A DNA stretch of 64,000 nt, from contig CM043963.1 in NCBI GenBank assembly GCA_014529385.2, positions 71,196,412 to 71,260,411 on the forward strand. Direction: 5' to 3'. Shown piece by piece: positions 1-11,090 of the stretch. The position numbers were made by a program, and so were the translations under genes. Position 1 is the stretch's first letter. The number at the start of each line of letters is the position of its first letter. The stretch is from Adiantum capillus-veneris (Eukaryota > Streptophyta > Polypodiopsida > Polypodiales > Pteridaceae). Below the pieces are notes generated by a model. The model searched no databases and was not told where the DNA came from. It was given only the letters and a program-made list of their open reading frames with translations.

Positions 1-374
1 ATGCATTCGAAAAGTCCAAAAACCTTAGGATAGCTCTTTAAAACGCTTAAATCTGACGTCTCTAGCGACCCTTGAGGAGGGCTTCTATTCGCTTGGTAGT
101 GACCTCATGAGGCCCTAAGCTTAAAAATGCTATATCTTCGCTTGGTACTGACCTCATGAGGCCCTAGGTTAAAAAATGCTATATCTTGAGCTGAGGAGGG
201 CTTCTATTCGCTTCGTACTGACCTCATGAGGCCCTAGGCTTAAAAATGCTATATCTTCGCTTGGTACTGACCTAATGAGGCCCTAGGCTTAAAAATGCTA
301 TATCTTGAGCTAGAGACGTCAGATTTAAGCATTTTAAAGAGCTATCCTAAGGTTTTTGGACCTTCCAGATGCAT
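1..374. mobile_element. Foldback (MITE-like) element with 66-bp terminal inverted repeats
   Basis: Positions 1-66 and 309-374 are inverted copies of each other with about six mismatches; both outer ends are ATGCAT. The 242 bp between them are filled by repeats and contain no coding frame. This is the structure of a non-autonomous foldback or MITE-type DNA element. The outer target-site duplication cannot be tested because the element begins at the window edge, and the true left end may lie further left. Confidence 0.7.
90..306 (+). repeat. Four 49-bp direct repeats with a palindromic core
   Basis: Copies lie at 90-138, 139-187, 209-257 and 258-306, with 21 bp (188-208) between copies 2 and 3. 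Each contains the 10-bp perfect palindrome CCTCATGAGG (copy 4 has one change) followed by GCTTAAAAATGCTATATCTT or a close variant. The order suggests a 49-bp tandem duplication followed by duplication of the roughly 119-bp pair plus spacer. Confidence 0.8.
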
Positions 375-3133
375 CCATGGTATTATTTTTGTACTTTGAA
401 AACAACTCTTATGTGTTTTCTCTCATCGCACATCACATCACTCATTATGATTCACAGACATTGATTTTTGTGTACACTTAAGTTGGGCTCTCGAAAAGCA
501 TTTTGTATGAGCATGAATTTAAGTGATTGAGAAAACTTTTACGTATGTACTATGAAAAATAGAACTCCAAGAAAAAACTTTTGCATTTTCCATAATTACC
601 TCTCTCTATGCTGAGTTGGCGTTTCTTATAGGGCCCAAAATTGAGTCCAAGTTTCTCCTAATGCATAAGATCTTCTCTCTTGTTTATAGGAAGAAGAATA
701 AGAAGAAGGATACTCTCTCTCTACTTGCTTACTATCTCCTCTCTCATTTCACGGTGTACGCGCTCTTCGAAAGCTCTCGTGGTGAATATCTCTACGTAGC
801 TCTCATCACCGCTCTCTTGCGGCAAAGCAAGAAGCCTTTCGACAGCCCCTAATCAATTCTAAAGCACAGTGAGAAGCTCTAAACTCCACTATCATCTCTC
901 TCTCTCTCTCTCTCTCTCCTTTTTTTGAAGTCACCCTCTCGATGATTGTTTTTTCATGTACGAGTGCATGTATGGATTTGTCGAGTATGTATAAAGTTGC
1001 CCCATAATTATTTTATCATGTTTAACCCGCTGATTTATGCACACGATGTGTGTATCATTACGTGTGTGCATAAAGCGCTTTTCGTTTCAAGTCATAGAAG
1101 CGGTAGGAACATTGTTTTGGTCATAACTCACAAACCGTTATGAATCAACCCGAACCCTTTACACCAAAGATAAAACACATCATTTAGAACATTTTCTCTC
1201 TTAGGTGTCATGTGAAAATCAACGCACGAGTTAAGAGATATGGTCAAAAAATAGCTTGTTGCCCACTACATAATGAAAATTTTGGACCCCAGGCTCCTTG
1301 GAGAACCACTATATAGATTCACCGGATGGGCAAACCCACTTAGCCAATTGAAAAGCTTGATTAAACTTGATGATAAATGTCTTTAGATCTCCGTTATCAC
1401 CTTGGGTATGCGAGTTATTAATCATTCCGTAACCGGTTCTACCTACGCGTGTAGGGGTGCTACCTAGGGGAAGTACCATATGACGTCGGGAGTTGACCGA
1501 GTTGTTTATGTATGATATATGGTCTATTTTGGTGAGCTGATTTCAGTTATTAGATGTCCATAAACTCACATGAGGGTATATGGTTAGTCAACCCGAACCG
1601 CACTGGCAGATATGAATAAGGCAACTTTCTTTTTGTGTTACCGTTTGTTGTATGAGTATCATATGGGTAAAGTGATGTGATAGCGTGTTAGTCTATATTA
1701 TGTAGCTGAGCTTGATGCATTGGTTTGAGGTCAAATCCTTCCATTTGCATGTTATGCATGCTCCCGAAACTGGCAAAAAATTGTTTTTGGCTTGTGTGAA
1801 GTTATGATTTATGGTCGACCGACATGTTGGAGCTGTTTTGCATCATGTTTATGGTGATGAAATGTTAACGTATGATGTATGGAACCTTATGGATTGATGT
1901 GGATGCTTCATGTGCATGGGTGTGATTGCTTTCCACATTTCTAGGTCAAAACTAGCTCTATGTGATAGAGAGGTGAAGTGCAAATATGATGCATCAACTT
2001 TGCATGGTTGGATGTTGTCAAAATTGGATTTTTATATCATGTTTAGTTGCTGGTCGTACTTATTTTATGCATGAAAAGCTCATGTCTTAAGAGTCATGTG
2101 TGTGGACTCCGATTAATTGTAGTGGATATGTCAAACTACAAGTGTGGGAGTTGGTTCAGTGTGAATATGATTTGTGGTTAAGGGCTGAGATCCCTTGTGG
2201 ATTATGGTTGTGATTTTTATGGTGGAAGCCAGTGTGGCTCTTGGTTTTTTTTTCGGGATCTGTTTATGCTACCGAAATTTTTGCAACCATGTTATGTTCT
2301 AAAGTGGTTATGCAGGATTGGTTGTGCCTCACCCGAGTTGGGTGGAGTGTTCACCAGTATGATGTGATTGGATAATGGTTTATGATTTTGGGATTAGATC
2401 ATGAAGTGATCTAGATGGTTTATGGTAGATGTGTAAGAGTAGAGACCCTCTATAGTCTAATTGCTTGCAAAAGATTGTTTGTGCATATGGAAAGTGCTAT
2501 TGTGATTGGACTCACGTGTTATGTTTCTCATGGCAGCGTCACTACAAGGCTAGGATCACCTACATTGCTTAGCCTTAGATAAAAGCGTCGTTGACCTGGG
2601 GATTTGCTGGATCGGGGGTGTTGCTAGGTCTTCTTCTTTTTTGTTAGGCTCATCTACACGATTACTGCGTCGAGGTTTGAATGACCTACACGGCTAACGC
2701 GTCGGGGATTTTTTGCCTAAACACCCAGTGCTGGGCATCGAAGAGGTGTGGCACGTAAACTGGTATAGTTGGTGTTGATACCCTACCACCTATTGGTACT
2801 TGGGATCCTGTCAGAGCTTGAGTTCATGGAGGGAGGCGAAGCGGCCTCAGCTTATGTTTGGCTCAGGTAGGTTGGAGGTGTTTTGGTTCGCTCCCGACGA
2901 CGTGAAATTATCTCTGTCTGTAGTAGAGCAGAAGTGCATGGGTGGATCGGTCGATCTCTACACAGGGTCCGTTGCTCTGCTAGTTATTTTGTCATATACT
3001 GTTTGATGTTATGGTATACTCAAATTTTGTCATTGCGTTAATATATTGTTGCTTGTTTCATTTAGATGGGGCATTTAAAGATTCTTTGTCGTCATTCTCT
3101 CATGTCTCTATGCACTCTATTTCACCCTCCACT

Positions 3134-3137
<4 letters not shown>
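375..3137. other. No gene recognised; diverged LTR-like non-coding DNA
   Basis: Only short open frames without recognisable domains occur here. A (TC)n tract lies at 895-919. The T/G-rich prose of 1150-2760, with phrases such as cgagttaagagatatggtc, is reminiscent of long gypsy LTRs, but no paired LTR, primer site or target duplication could be found, so no element is called. Confidence 0.3.

Positions 3138-3203
<66 letters not shown>
3138..3203 (+). repeat. (CT)n microsatellite, about 65 bp
   Basis: An uninterrupted CT dinucleotide run. Open frames across it read Ser-Leu repeats and are artefacts. Confidence 0.95.
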
Positions 3204-4011
3204 TGCAATGCGGTGTACAAATATATTCACCCTCCACAATGTTATTTTGTTCTTGAGTAGGATTTCATTCATCACACCCATTTGGGGGTCGTACTAACCG
3301 CTAGGTGCCTCTGGATGCAGTCGGGCTCATGGCTTAAACTCCATGCTTGGTCGGGCGCTGAGAACTCCTTCCCTATGCAAACGCTTCCGCAACTCTGATG
3401 TATATTGAAATTTGTATAAATGTGTAAATTGTATATTTTGTGCATAGACCCCTGGGGAGGGGTATCTCTCAAGGTAATACTAAAACATTATAGTAACTTC
3501 AATAACAATTATTGTTCTCAATCACAAAAGGCAGGTGCCCATAATCACTTTGCTCCGAAGTAGTGTTGTTGGCCGTAGCCTCAGTGCTTCACCATGCAAT
3601 ACTTTGTACACAAAACAATCACTGTATTTAACACCGCTCATCTACACCGTTGGTACGATTTGATGTACCATGGAGCCCCGATATACCACGCTTCACCGTC
3701 AATTGATCCCATACCAACTGCCTCAACCTGTGCCAACAGAGGCACCAATATACGGCCAATGAATATCCTTCCCATGTAGACTCAGTGCTCGCTATAGCAA
3801 CGACATGCATCCACTAGTGCTTGGCTCCGAAGCCGCTCATCGATATGCAGTCGGTGTTGGCGGCCCAACTACAATATTACTTTTATCTTCTTGCAATTTA
3901 ATTTTCACCATCATCCAATAATGGAAGTTCTCACTACTTTTTGGTGGGCATGCCGCATGCACACAACAGCCATTTTTTGTTGTAGGGAGGCATGCACAGA
4001 AACACACCTTG

Positions 4012-4016
<5 letters not shown>
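3204..4016. other. No gene recognised
   Basis: No frame with a recognisable domain was found on either strand, and no paired repeats were seen. Confidence 0.4.

Positions 4017-4080
<64 letters not shown>
4017..4080 (+). repeat. (CT)n microsatellite, 64 bp
   Basis: A perfect CT run. Confidence 0.95.
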
Positions 4081-4081
<1 letters not shown>

Positions 4082-4479
4082 GCGACCATAGTCACTCTAT
4101 CTCTATCTTACTCTCCCTTTGGCTTCAGTTAGCGCACGATGAACTTACAGAGAACTCAGAGCGGGGAGTTTCAATTCTCTACAACCAGTCCTTTTCTCTC
4201 GTTTTTGTGTAGCCACCACAGTCTCATACTTTTTGGTGCCCCTTAAGGCATAGTCCCCCCACACACACATCTACACACGCACTCAAATCAAACCATATCA
4301 CACTTTCTCTTTCTCTCTGACTGCAATTATCGTACGCCATTATTAACACCTACCATCAACTTTCAAATTCAATTGACCTTGCTTAATCTTAGGGTCTTGG
4401 ATATGAGAAGTGAGCCGTCCGCTTGAGCTTCCAAGAGAACCGCCATCAGACTCACTCTCTCCCTCTTCCAATACCACCA

Positions 4480-5095
4480 CCTACAGAAGCGGACACTATT
4501 GAAGTTCTTCAACAAATGATTACGACCCCCCCGTCTCTCTCTCTCTCCCTCTCTCCCCCCCCCCAAGGTACAAAAGGTACAAAAGCGGACATTGACGAAG
4601 CTCTACAGCGATCGCTATAATACTTTCTCGGACAACGCCGACGCCGACCATCTCAGCCATTGATGTTCATTTTACCATGTATTTTACTTCATTTTATTTT
4701 GTACCCAGGCATTGGATTAGATTCATAAGGATTGTATGAGTTTGATCCCATAGGCCTTTTATAGACGATTAATATTACATTTCATTTCATTTCGCTATCT
4801 CTCTTCCCCCTTTTACCACGACTCCTTACAACGACGGACATTGAGGAAGCTCTTTGACGATCACTGCAATACTTTCTTAGAAAATCGATGCCGAGCATCC
4901 ACAAGAATTGACAACGACAATGATGATTTTAGTATGACATTCTTAGACTTTTAATTTTAGTCTTTCACCTTACTTCATTTTATTTTAATACCTAGCCATT
5001 GGATTAGATCATTAAGGATTGTGTCAGTCTCGACTCATAGGTCATTTTGGCCTTTTGAAGATGGTTTAATATAACAATTCATTTCATTTCTCCCC
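4480..5095 (+). mobile_element. Tandem 5'-truncated LINE 3' ends
   Basis: Two clear and one possible partial copies of the 3' end of the LINE that lies inverted at 27262-29777. Copy 2 (about 4586-4790) and copy 3 (about 4838-5093) both run from a segment like gcggacattgacgaagctct, through gcattggattagat and cataggcc, to an end in (atttc)n. A possible first copy at about 4480-4525 shares only the start of this segment. The copies are separated by pyrimidine tracts (4526-4564 and about 4791-4816). All are too short to encode protein. The sharing was found by comparing the window with itself. Confidence 0.7.
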
Positions 5096-6251
5096 CTTGC
5101 AATTCCAATTTCTCTTTCGTTGATTGTGGTTGTGTCTGGTTCTCTTGCTTAGCTGTGTACGTTTCTGAACCAATAAAATTTTAAGTTTGGTATGAGTGTT
5201 ACACAATATTTTTGTTCCTTCTCTTCTTGGAACCCCTCCTGCCTACCCTCCAATTAACTACATCCCCACTACATCATGCATTCCTGACAAATTTTTCATT
5301 TGTCTGCTCAGCAATGTGTTGTCACGTAACAAAGGATACGCTAGGTTTGATCTTACATCGTTAATAGCCTCTTGCATCTCCATGCACATTAGTGCATCCC
5401 TTGAACAACTAATGGCTACATAGGATTTGTCAGTTTATTCAAGCTGAATTGTCACTCACCACTTGTCTCGATCGAAATCAAAATGGTGTAGTTTTTGGGC
5501 AATTTGCGCGAGGTATCTCACAGTCGTTCTGAGGAGCTATACAAATTAGAATCTTCCAAAGTGTATTCCAAAAATATAGCACTCAATAAAGAACTTTTAG
5601 ATCAATTAAAGCTTGATTGATGGTTATGAGGTTGAGGATTATAAGAGGAAGATGCAATTAAATTACAGTATTTTGTGGACAGTCCAGTTTGGGCACGTCT
5701 TCCATGCTTCTTAAGTGTGACAATTCAGCTTGAATAAACTGAGCTTGGATTTATCAGGGCTTAGGCAAATCACTGTACATTCCATGCACCCGACGTCCAA
5801 GGTTTGTTGCCCCTATTATTTAAAAAGCAACCCTTCATACCATAGCAAGTGACAACATATGCATAATCCATACAGACTACAGTATAAAATGGATACTAAT
5901 GCGTGAGGACCTATAAAATATGAAGGTGGGGATGAGATGCAGTAAAGGTGGAGCACTTGCAGGCCGTGTGGCGTGTTGACCTCACAGAATATTGCGGGGG
6001 TGCGAGGCTTCAAATAAGGTAATCGCAGAGATGGGTTCTTTCTCTTCTCCTCCTCTCCTCTCTCTCTCTCTCTCTCTCTCTCATGTCTCTGTGAGGATAC
6101 AATAAACTTCTTGCCATATTGTTTGGAGCGCGATTCAGCAGAGAGGATATGCCATCTCATGGGTAACATGAAGCTTCAAATGCTTGCCAATGCTTGCCCA
6201 TAACCTGTCATTCGACCCATTAGGTTATGTGCTGCTTGTGTAAATAAAGAC
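5096..6251. other. No gene recognised; contains a (TC)n tract
   Basis: No coding frame with recognisable content. A (TC)n tract lies at about 6057-6082. The last 100 bp before 6252 could be the leader or promoter of the exon that follows, but no clear TATA box was seen. Confidence 0.4.
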
Positions 6252-6437
6252 ATGGGGCAAGCTACGGCAGGCCAACAGTATTCAAGAGAGAGGAAAACAG
6301 CTCAAGATGATTATGACTGGAGAGAAAGGGAGCCGCTGATGGATATGGCAATCAGAGAAGACCCTGTGAATAAGCTTGTAGTCAGCCACAACCGCATTGA
6401 GATGATCCCTTTTGCGCCGCTTATTGAGACACTCATG
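6252..6437 (+). CDS. Isolated first-exon copy of MPB2C-like gene (alternative or orphan exon)
   Basis: A 62-codon open exon starting MGQA and ending IEMIPFAPLIETLM directly before a GT splice donor (ATG|GTACTC). It matches the first coding exon of the host gene at 23683-23856. Both start MGQA, share QYxRxR and VxKL, and end in a short amphipathic segment (NRIEMIPFAPLIETLM here, [13 protein letters not shown] there). Both end in phase 0 with homologous donors. No matching exon 2-5 copies were found between 6.4 and 23.6 kb. It is therefore either an alternative first exon splicing to 24199, or the remnant of a tandem gene duplication whose remainder was destroyed by transposons. Translation can start at 6252; a (CT)n tract begins 12 bp after the donor. 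The homology is visible; the usage is unknown. Confidence 0.55.
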
Positions 6438-6694
6438 GTACTCCCAATTCTCTCTCTCTCTCTCTCTCATGCACACACACAACTTCATGTGCAAAGTAGT
6501 CAATTGCCATTGGGACTTGCATTGCTTTTATTTGGGAATTACTAGAATTGCCGCTAGGACTCCAAATTGGGCGACAACCATGTAGTTTACCACTGGGGTA
6601 ACTGAATGCGAATACCGAACTAATTTGGAAAGTTTTGTTTGGTTTCTGACCATTGATCCTTTGTTTTTCTCTGGTTTTTTGTAGGGGGAAGTTT
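6438..6694. other. Short intron-like spacer with (TC)n tract
   Basis: Follows the exon donor; has a (TC)n run at 6449-6468. Nothing else is recognised before gypsy Gag homology begins near 6695. Confidence 0.4.
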
Positions 6695-7324
6695 TTGATC
6701 AAATTCTTTCTTTTCTGGGTTGCTCTTCTTGTTTCTACTTTCATTGTTCGAAGTCTGTTCGGTCCTTTGTGTCATGATTTCATCTGGGGTAGGTCAAACT
6801 ACATGAATGAATGGCAAAACCGTGTTTCGCATGACTCATCAGTTCCTGAATGGAATTTGACTTTTGCTCTAAGCAGTGATCTCAAATCTCTGTAGGAAGT
6901 CCCAAGGTAAACCGCTCAATCTGTTCTTTGAACGAGATCTTCTTAAATGAAGAGGCTCGTAGAAAAGAGCTCTAGAATCTCTTGCAGTATGCGTCCAATG
7001 AATCCTTCTTGGTTATCTGAAGATGGTTCCAAGTAGTTCGTATGTCATGTTCGTACTCTCGAGTCAACCAGGAAGAAATAAACAACCTTTTAAATTTCAG
7101 CCATTTAACTGGTCTTGGAGTGCTCTGAGTAATATCCTCCAGAGAAAGCTTTGTCAAACTGGTGTATGAAGGCCAAAGCCTTCGAACCATCTCGAAATCC
7201 AGAAAACGAGTCAAATTTAATTGACTGTCCACCTTCTTTAAACTCTCAGACTTTCTTGCTTTTATCCTCCAAAAAGTCATACTGGTTGGCTTTACAGAAA
7301 TTCTTCTTCTTTGCATAGAATCTG
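6695..7324 (-). pseudogene. Gypsy Gag, C-terminal half (element D)
   Basis: Minus-strand frames match the Gag core of elements A and C: residues resembling KVREFKEGG, then [35 protein letters not shown] and KRFW, with several frameshifts. The Gag core packages RNA and assembles the particle. The matching sequence fades near 6695, before a zinc knuckle can be recognised. The segment resumes exactly where the N-terminal half stops on the other side of insert S: SDDQR on one side, FYAKKKN on the other. Confidence 0.7.
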
Positions 7325-8587
7325 TGTAAGGTGCAGCGGAATGAATGTTAAACTTTGCTCAAGATGAGTGCTCCAAATTGTGCTCAAGGTTCCTTTTACT
7401 TATAGAAGGGAGAGCCTTCCATTCCTTTAGTGAGAGAGTGCAATGGACACAAACCAAGTGAATAGACACTGTGAATGAAGGTGCATGAGACTGAGAAATA
7501 GAGAAGAGAATACGACACCAGAGACGTTGTAAAACCCTCCTCCGAAGGCCCCACTCTCTATGGCGAGAGCGGTCTAGTATTGATTGCACAAATCTCTACA
7601 ATGCTTGGACTTGCCGACGATGTCGACGGCGATGAGGACGACGACGAGACGGGCTGAAATCTGAAAATACTAAGGACTGAAATCTACAAATCTTTATCTG
7701 CTGAATTTTGACACTATGTCGCTGACGATGTCGATGACGACGATGCGACGACGACGCGCTGAAAACACAGACGCTGAAATCTGCGTTTTTCGGGCTGAAA
7801 CTACAAACTTCGCAGGATTTGACCGTGTGGCGAGGATCTGTTGCGGGAAGGTGAGATGTGTGAGGTTTGGGACTTTTAATGCGATGTCTGACTGCTGAAA
7901 ACTGAAAACGCTGGTGTTCCTTGGTGTTCTGTTGCGGTGAATCTGTAAAACGCCGAGGCTGATCTGCAAACCAAAAACGCTAGGGCTGAGAACTGTCTGC
8001 TGTGGGGAATCTACTAACGCTAGGGTTGATCTGCTGTGGTGCTGTGGAATCTGCTAACGCTAGGGCTGATCTGCAGTCTCTTGTTGTTGCTGAGGGTGAT
8101 CTGTCATGCAAAAACCCCAAGGTTGGTTATGGGTGAAAAACACTAGGCCTTTGCTGTGATGCAAAAACGCTAGGTTGGCTGATGGGGGTCTTGCTGAGAA
8201 GTTGCCTGTTGAACGCGGAGTTCTTGCTGTCTCTTCTGCCAGAAAGTGCTAGCTTTAGGTTTCTACTTATACAAACTTAGTAAATTTGCCCTATCTACTT
8301 TCAAACAAAAGTCACTTAAAAATAATAAGTGAAAAATGTCAAAAATAGAGAAAATAGGTCTATGCACTGTAAAAATGCTCCTGATGGGTTTTGATGGAAA
8401 TTTGACGGTCATGTTGTGTGCAACCAGAGAATATGCATCTAATCTAAGTGTCTGGACATGTACGGTCTGCGAACAGACTCACAAAAGTGCCAGATCTCTT
8501 CCTATTCTAGTTTGACTTGATTGAACTGAACCCTGGTCATGTTGAAGCTTGTCCACGGACACATAGGGTTGGATGTGTCACGTGACA
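7325..8587 (-). mobile_element. Element S: solo LTR-like insertion inside gag of D
   Basis: A 1263-bp block interrupting the D Gag frame. It begins TG and ends CA on either strand (minus: TGTCACGTGACA...CTTACA) and is flanked by ATCTG (7320-7324) and ATCTT (8588-8592), a near-perfect 5-bp duplication. It encodes nothing recognisable. A TATA-like stretch (tttgtataagtagaaacc, minus strand near 8280-8263) fits an LTR promoter. Its first roughly 530 bp also occur in element B (37248-37777), again fused to Gag. A solo LTR left by recombination is the simplest reading; a captured host segment is the alternative. Confidence 0.6.
7940..8190 (+). repeat. Degenerate short repeats (aacgctagggctgatctgc type)
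   Basis: At least six imperfect copies of a unit resembling aacgctagggctgatctgc, spaced irregularly, lie within insert S. The same words recur in diluted form in the S-like part of element B (37670-37770). Confidence 0.6.
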
Positions 8588-9275
8588 ATCTTTGATCATC
8601 GGAGTCCAATCTGTCTGAAGATGAGTCCTCTGTAGAATTGTCAGAAACTCGGCGAAATCTAGGCTTTTTTGCCTTTTTCTTGCCCTTTTCGAAGCTTTGC
8701 TTTTTGCTTCGCTTTTTCCCTTTTCTGTCTTCTTCGCTTGAGTCCGAAGAGCTAGAAGAATTGTCAAAAGACGAAGAAGAAGAAGAACTGGATACTCCTT
8801 CAAATCGGACATGCTCTTTGGCTTTCTTGCCAAGGCAAAAGCAGATTGACGATCCAAATAACCCCGGGAAGTCAGTTCCTTTCTTCTGCTTTTTGTCGTG
8901 CTTTTCAACTTTGTTCTTCGCGTCAAAAAGCTGAGAAATCCGTGTATCAACCACCTCTTCTAATTCTTGCTTAGTAAACATCCTTGGAGTAGAAGGTTTC
9001 TTGAGTGCCGGTTTGAGGGGTGGTTTTGTGGTTTGCCGCCACTGTGCGTACACCTCGTCGAAGGAGGTATGGGTCATAAATTTTGCAAATTTCGGGTCCT
9101 TCTCAAAATTTAACATCATCTTTGTTGCAATGTCAATCAATTGTCGATGCTCCATCTCTTCAGTCTCCGCCTGAGTAGGCCGAGGCGGGCCATACTCCTT
9201 GTGAGAATCTTCTTCGTGATCTCTTCCCGCATCTCCAGATGCAGAGGAAGTCGATTGATCTCTGTCTGAATCCAT
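8588..9275 (-). pseudogene. Gypsy Gag, N-terminal half (element D)
   Basis: Starts at an ATG (9275-9273) reading [20 protein letters not shown], which matches the Gag starts of A and C. It continues through the family block EYGPPRPT..., a FAKFMTHTSFDEVYAQW segment, a long serine/acidic tract followed by a basic cluster ([13 protein letters not shown]), and SDDQR, where insert S begins. The open frame runs a further 28 codons into S before stopping. The basic cluster could act as a nuclear localisation signal. This half is largely uninterrupted. Confidence 0.75.
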
Positions 9276-9339
9276 AAGTGCCACGTAGAAATGATCGGAT
9301 TTTCCGGTAGAAGAGATATCGGCCGCGCTCTGATACCAC

Positions 9340-9954
9340 TAACAGACTTGGATAGACCAAGTCAAGATTCTACCACGACACGACAGGAATTCACTTCAAA
9401 ACAATTCACAGTTCACAATTGATTCGACACGGTCCGACGGAGTCCCGTGCCTAGAGATATTGGCCCCAAAGACTGGCGCCCCTTTCGGTATTTCTTTTTG
9501 TATTAATCTATTGCACAAAGTACACGGGAGTGGTTGGGTCACACTCTCAAGACTCTACGTCTAGATGCTCTGAGAAGTGGGAGCCCAAGCCACTAATATA
9601 AAGGTTTACAAGGGATTCTAAAAGCAGAGCCCCAAAAGATGCCAATTAAAAGCACTTAAAAAATAAAGCTATCTTTTTTTCTCTCTCAAGCCATTGCTTG
9701 GCAAAATAAAGCAAAACTTAAAATTAAGGCTCTCTCTCTCTCTCTTGCGTAGAGTTTCACGTAGCCAAAAGTTGCGAGAACTGCCGTAAAAAGCGCCGAA
9801 AAACACGGACTTCCGTACAACCAGTGCCACGTCAGCCTTCTCGCGAAATGCGCCAGGTTTTGCGGGTTTCCGTACACTGCAGCTGCCACGCCAGCCAAGT
9901 TTTCAGCAGGGCGGGTGTGTGTGTAATGAGCAGCCACGTCACTAGTTTGTGACA
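9340..9954 (-). repeat. LTR of element D (5' LTR)
   Basis: Plus-strand order is (tg lost)TAACAGACTTGG...TTTGTGACA, matching the LTRs of A and C. It carries the shared block ctggcgcccctttcggtatttc (about 9471-9492). The first two bases of the terminal TG are missing at the primer-site side. About 615 bp. Confidence 0.75.
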
Positions 9955-10257
9955 ACTTGTCCAAGAAGAGATTGAAGATCCTCTCCCTAAGTCCATGTAG
10001 ATGCGCCTGTGTTGGCAAGTGATACGATGTGTCGAGGTCAAGTGGTAAGTGTCTTCTCTATATCTCAATAGAGGGGCGTCAAAGCACCTTTTTGCGGAGC
10101 AATCCTGCAAAAGCAAAGCGTGGAGCCCACTTTGTGGAGCTCTTTGTGCAGGGGAGTGGATCAACTTGGAGATTTTGCGGCCACCCTTAAGTGCGAGAAG
10201 GCTTCCCTACTTCCAGATCTTGCAACTTTAGAACCCCCCCCCCCCCCCCCTTTGCTC
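9955..10257. other. No gene recognised; poly-C run
   Basis: Flank of element D. A run of 17 C lies at 10234-10250. A weak tRNA-like stretch near 10035-10060 (gaggtcaagtggtaag) is not enough for a SINE call. Confidence 0.35.
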
Positions 10258-11090
10258 GAGCGCTAACGACAAATTGAACGGCAATAACTACGCTCATTGG
10301 AATTTGATCATGCGACTCCATTCTCACGGAAAGGCTTATGGGATATTGTCAACGGCTCGGAGCCTCACCCCACGAGGGATCTCAACAACAGGTACACTAT
10401 CCTTCAAGAGGACGAATATCTCAAATCATGTGGCGATTGGGATGCGGCTAATGCAAAGGCAATGTAGGCCATTGCGGAATCTGTTACAAAGGACATTTCT
10501 TCAGCCATGCTGATTTTGAAGACTGCCAACGACATGTGGTTAAAGCTCGTCCGAATGTTTTATCTTGATTCTACGATGCGAGTAGTCACCCTTCTTGGAT
10601 AGTTATTTACCATCCAGTATCCACGAGGAAGTTCCATGCAATCATTTCTTATGAAAGCTAAAGTTATTCATGATCAACTATTGGCTATGAAAAGTGCATT
10701 GACGAGTACTCAGTTAGCTTCTTTGTTCTAGCGAAGTTGCCTAAGGCGTATGAAACGGTGTCTAGGAAGGAAAAGCTAGAATTTGATGATCTCAGCTCTT
10801 TTCTCATCGAGGAGGAAGCCGTGTTGATAACTCAAGGCAAAATTCAGATTTTTGAGAAAGGTGGTGAAGCACTTGCTGCTTCAGATTCGAGAAAGAAGAT
10901 CAAGAACCATTGTTACAATTGTGGGTCATTTAGCTAAGGATTGCAGATCCAAAGGCAAAGACATAGATTCTACAAAGGACAAAGGTAAAAGCAAGCATCA
11001 GGAGGAAAGGAGTGATAGTGACTTAGGGAAGGACATCAAAGAGGCTGCTAGTGTGGTGGTGACTACAATGACACGGACTCCCGCCTTCTA
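10258..11090 (+). pseudogene. Decayed copia Gag (UBN2-type) with zinc knuckle remnant
   Basis: Plus-strand frames read LNGNNYAHWNLIMRLH, the typical start of copia Gag (K-L-x-G-x-N-Y-x-x-W), then a DxWDAANAKA-like stretch and a knuckle remnant (NHCYNCG, then HLAKDCRSKGKD) split by a frameshift. Several stops and frameshifts show it is dead. Protease, integrase and RT are not recognisable downstream. Confidence 0.7.

Larger units (their letters stand above)
6695..9954 (-). mobile_element. Gypsy element D: 5' LTR plus gag, 3'-truncated, split by LTR-like insert S
   Basis: In minus-strand order this holds an LTR (9954-9340), a primer site matching tRNA-iMet (TGGTATCAGAGC, plus strand about 9328-9339), the N-terminal half of Gag, a 1263-bp insertion (S), and the C-terminal half of Gag down to about 6695, where homology to elements A and C stops. 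No protease, RT or second LTR follows, so the element is 3'-truncated. Its LTR and Gag belong to the same family as A, B and C. Confidence 0.75.

Noticed and set aside
90-306. Regular 49-bp repeats considered as a CRISPR-like array
   Set aside because: No unique spacers; the units are directly adjacent, inside a foldback element of a plant genome.
616-852. 78-codon frame in the left end region
   Set aside because: Pyrimidine-rich DNA, no recognisable domain, no splice or promoter context.
2785-2830. Primer-site-like gggatcctgtcagagcttgagttc
   Set aside because: Only the agagcttgagtt part fits TGGTATCAGAGC; no LTR end precedes it and no Gag follows.
3011-3260. Open frames reading long Ser-Leu or Arg-Glu repeats (also at 4009, 11716, 22188, 22310 and 27171)
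   Set aside because: They are translations of (CT)n/(GA)n microsatellites with no flanking domain.
10020-10250. Possible tRNA-derived SINE ending in poly-C
   Set aside because: A-box-like gaggtcaagtggtaag is present, but no convincing B box or tRNA fold was seen.
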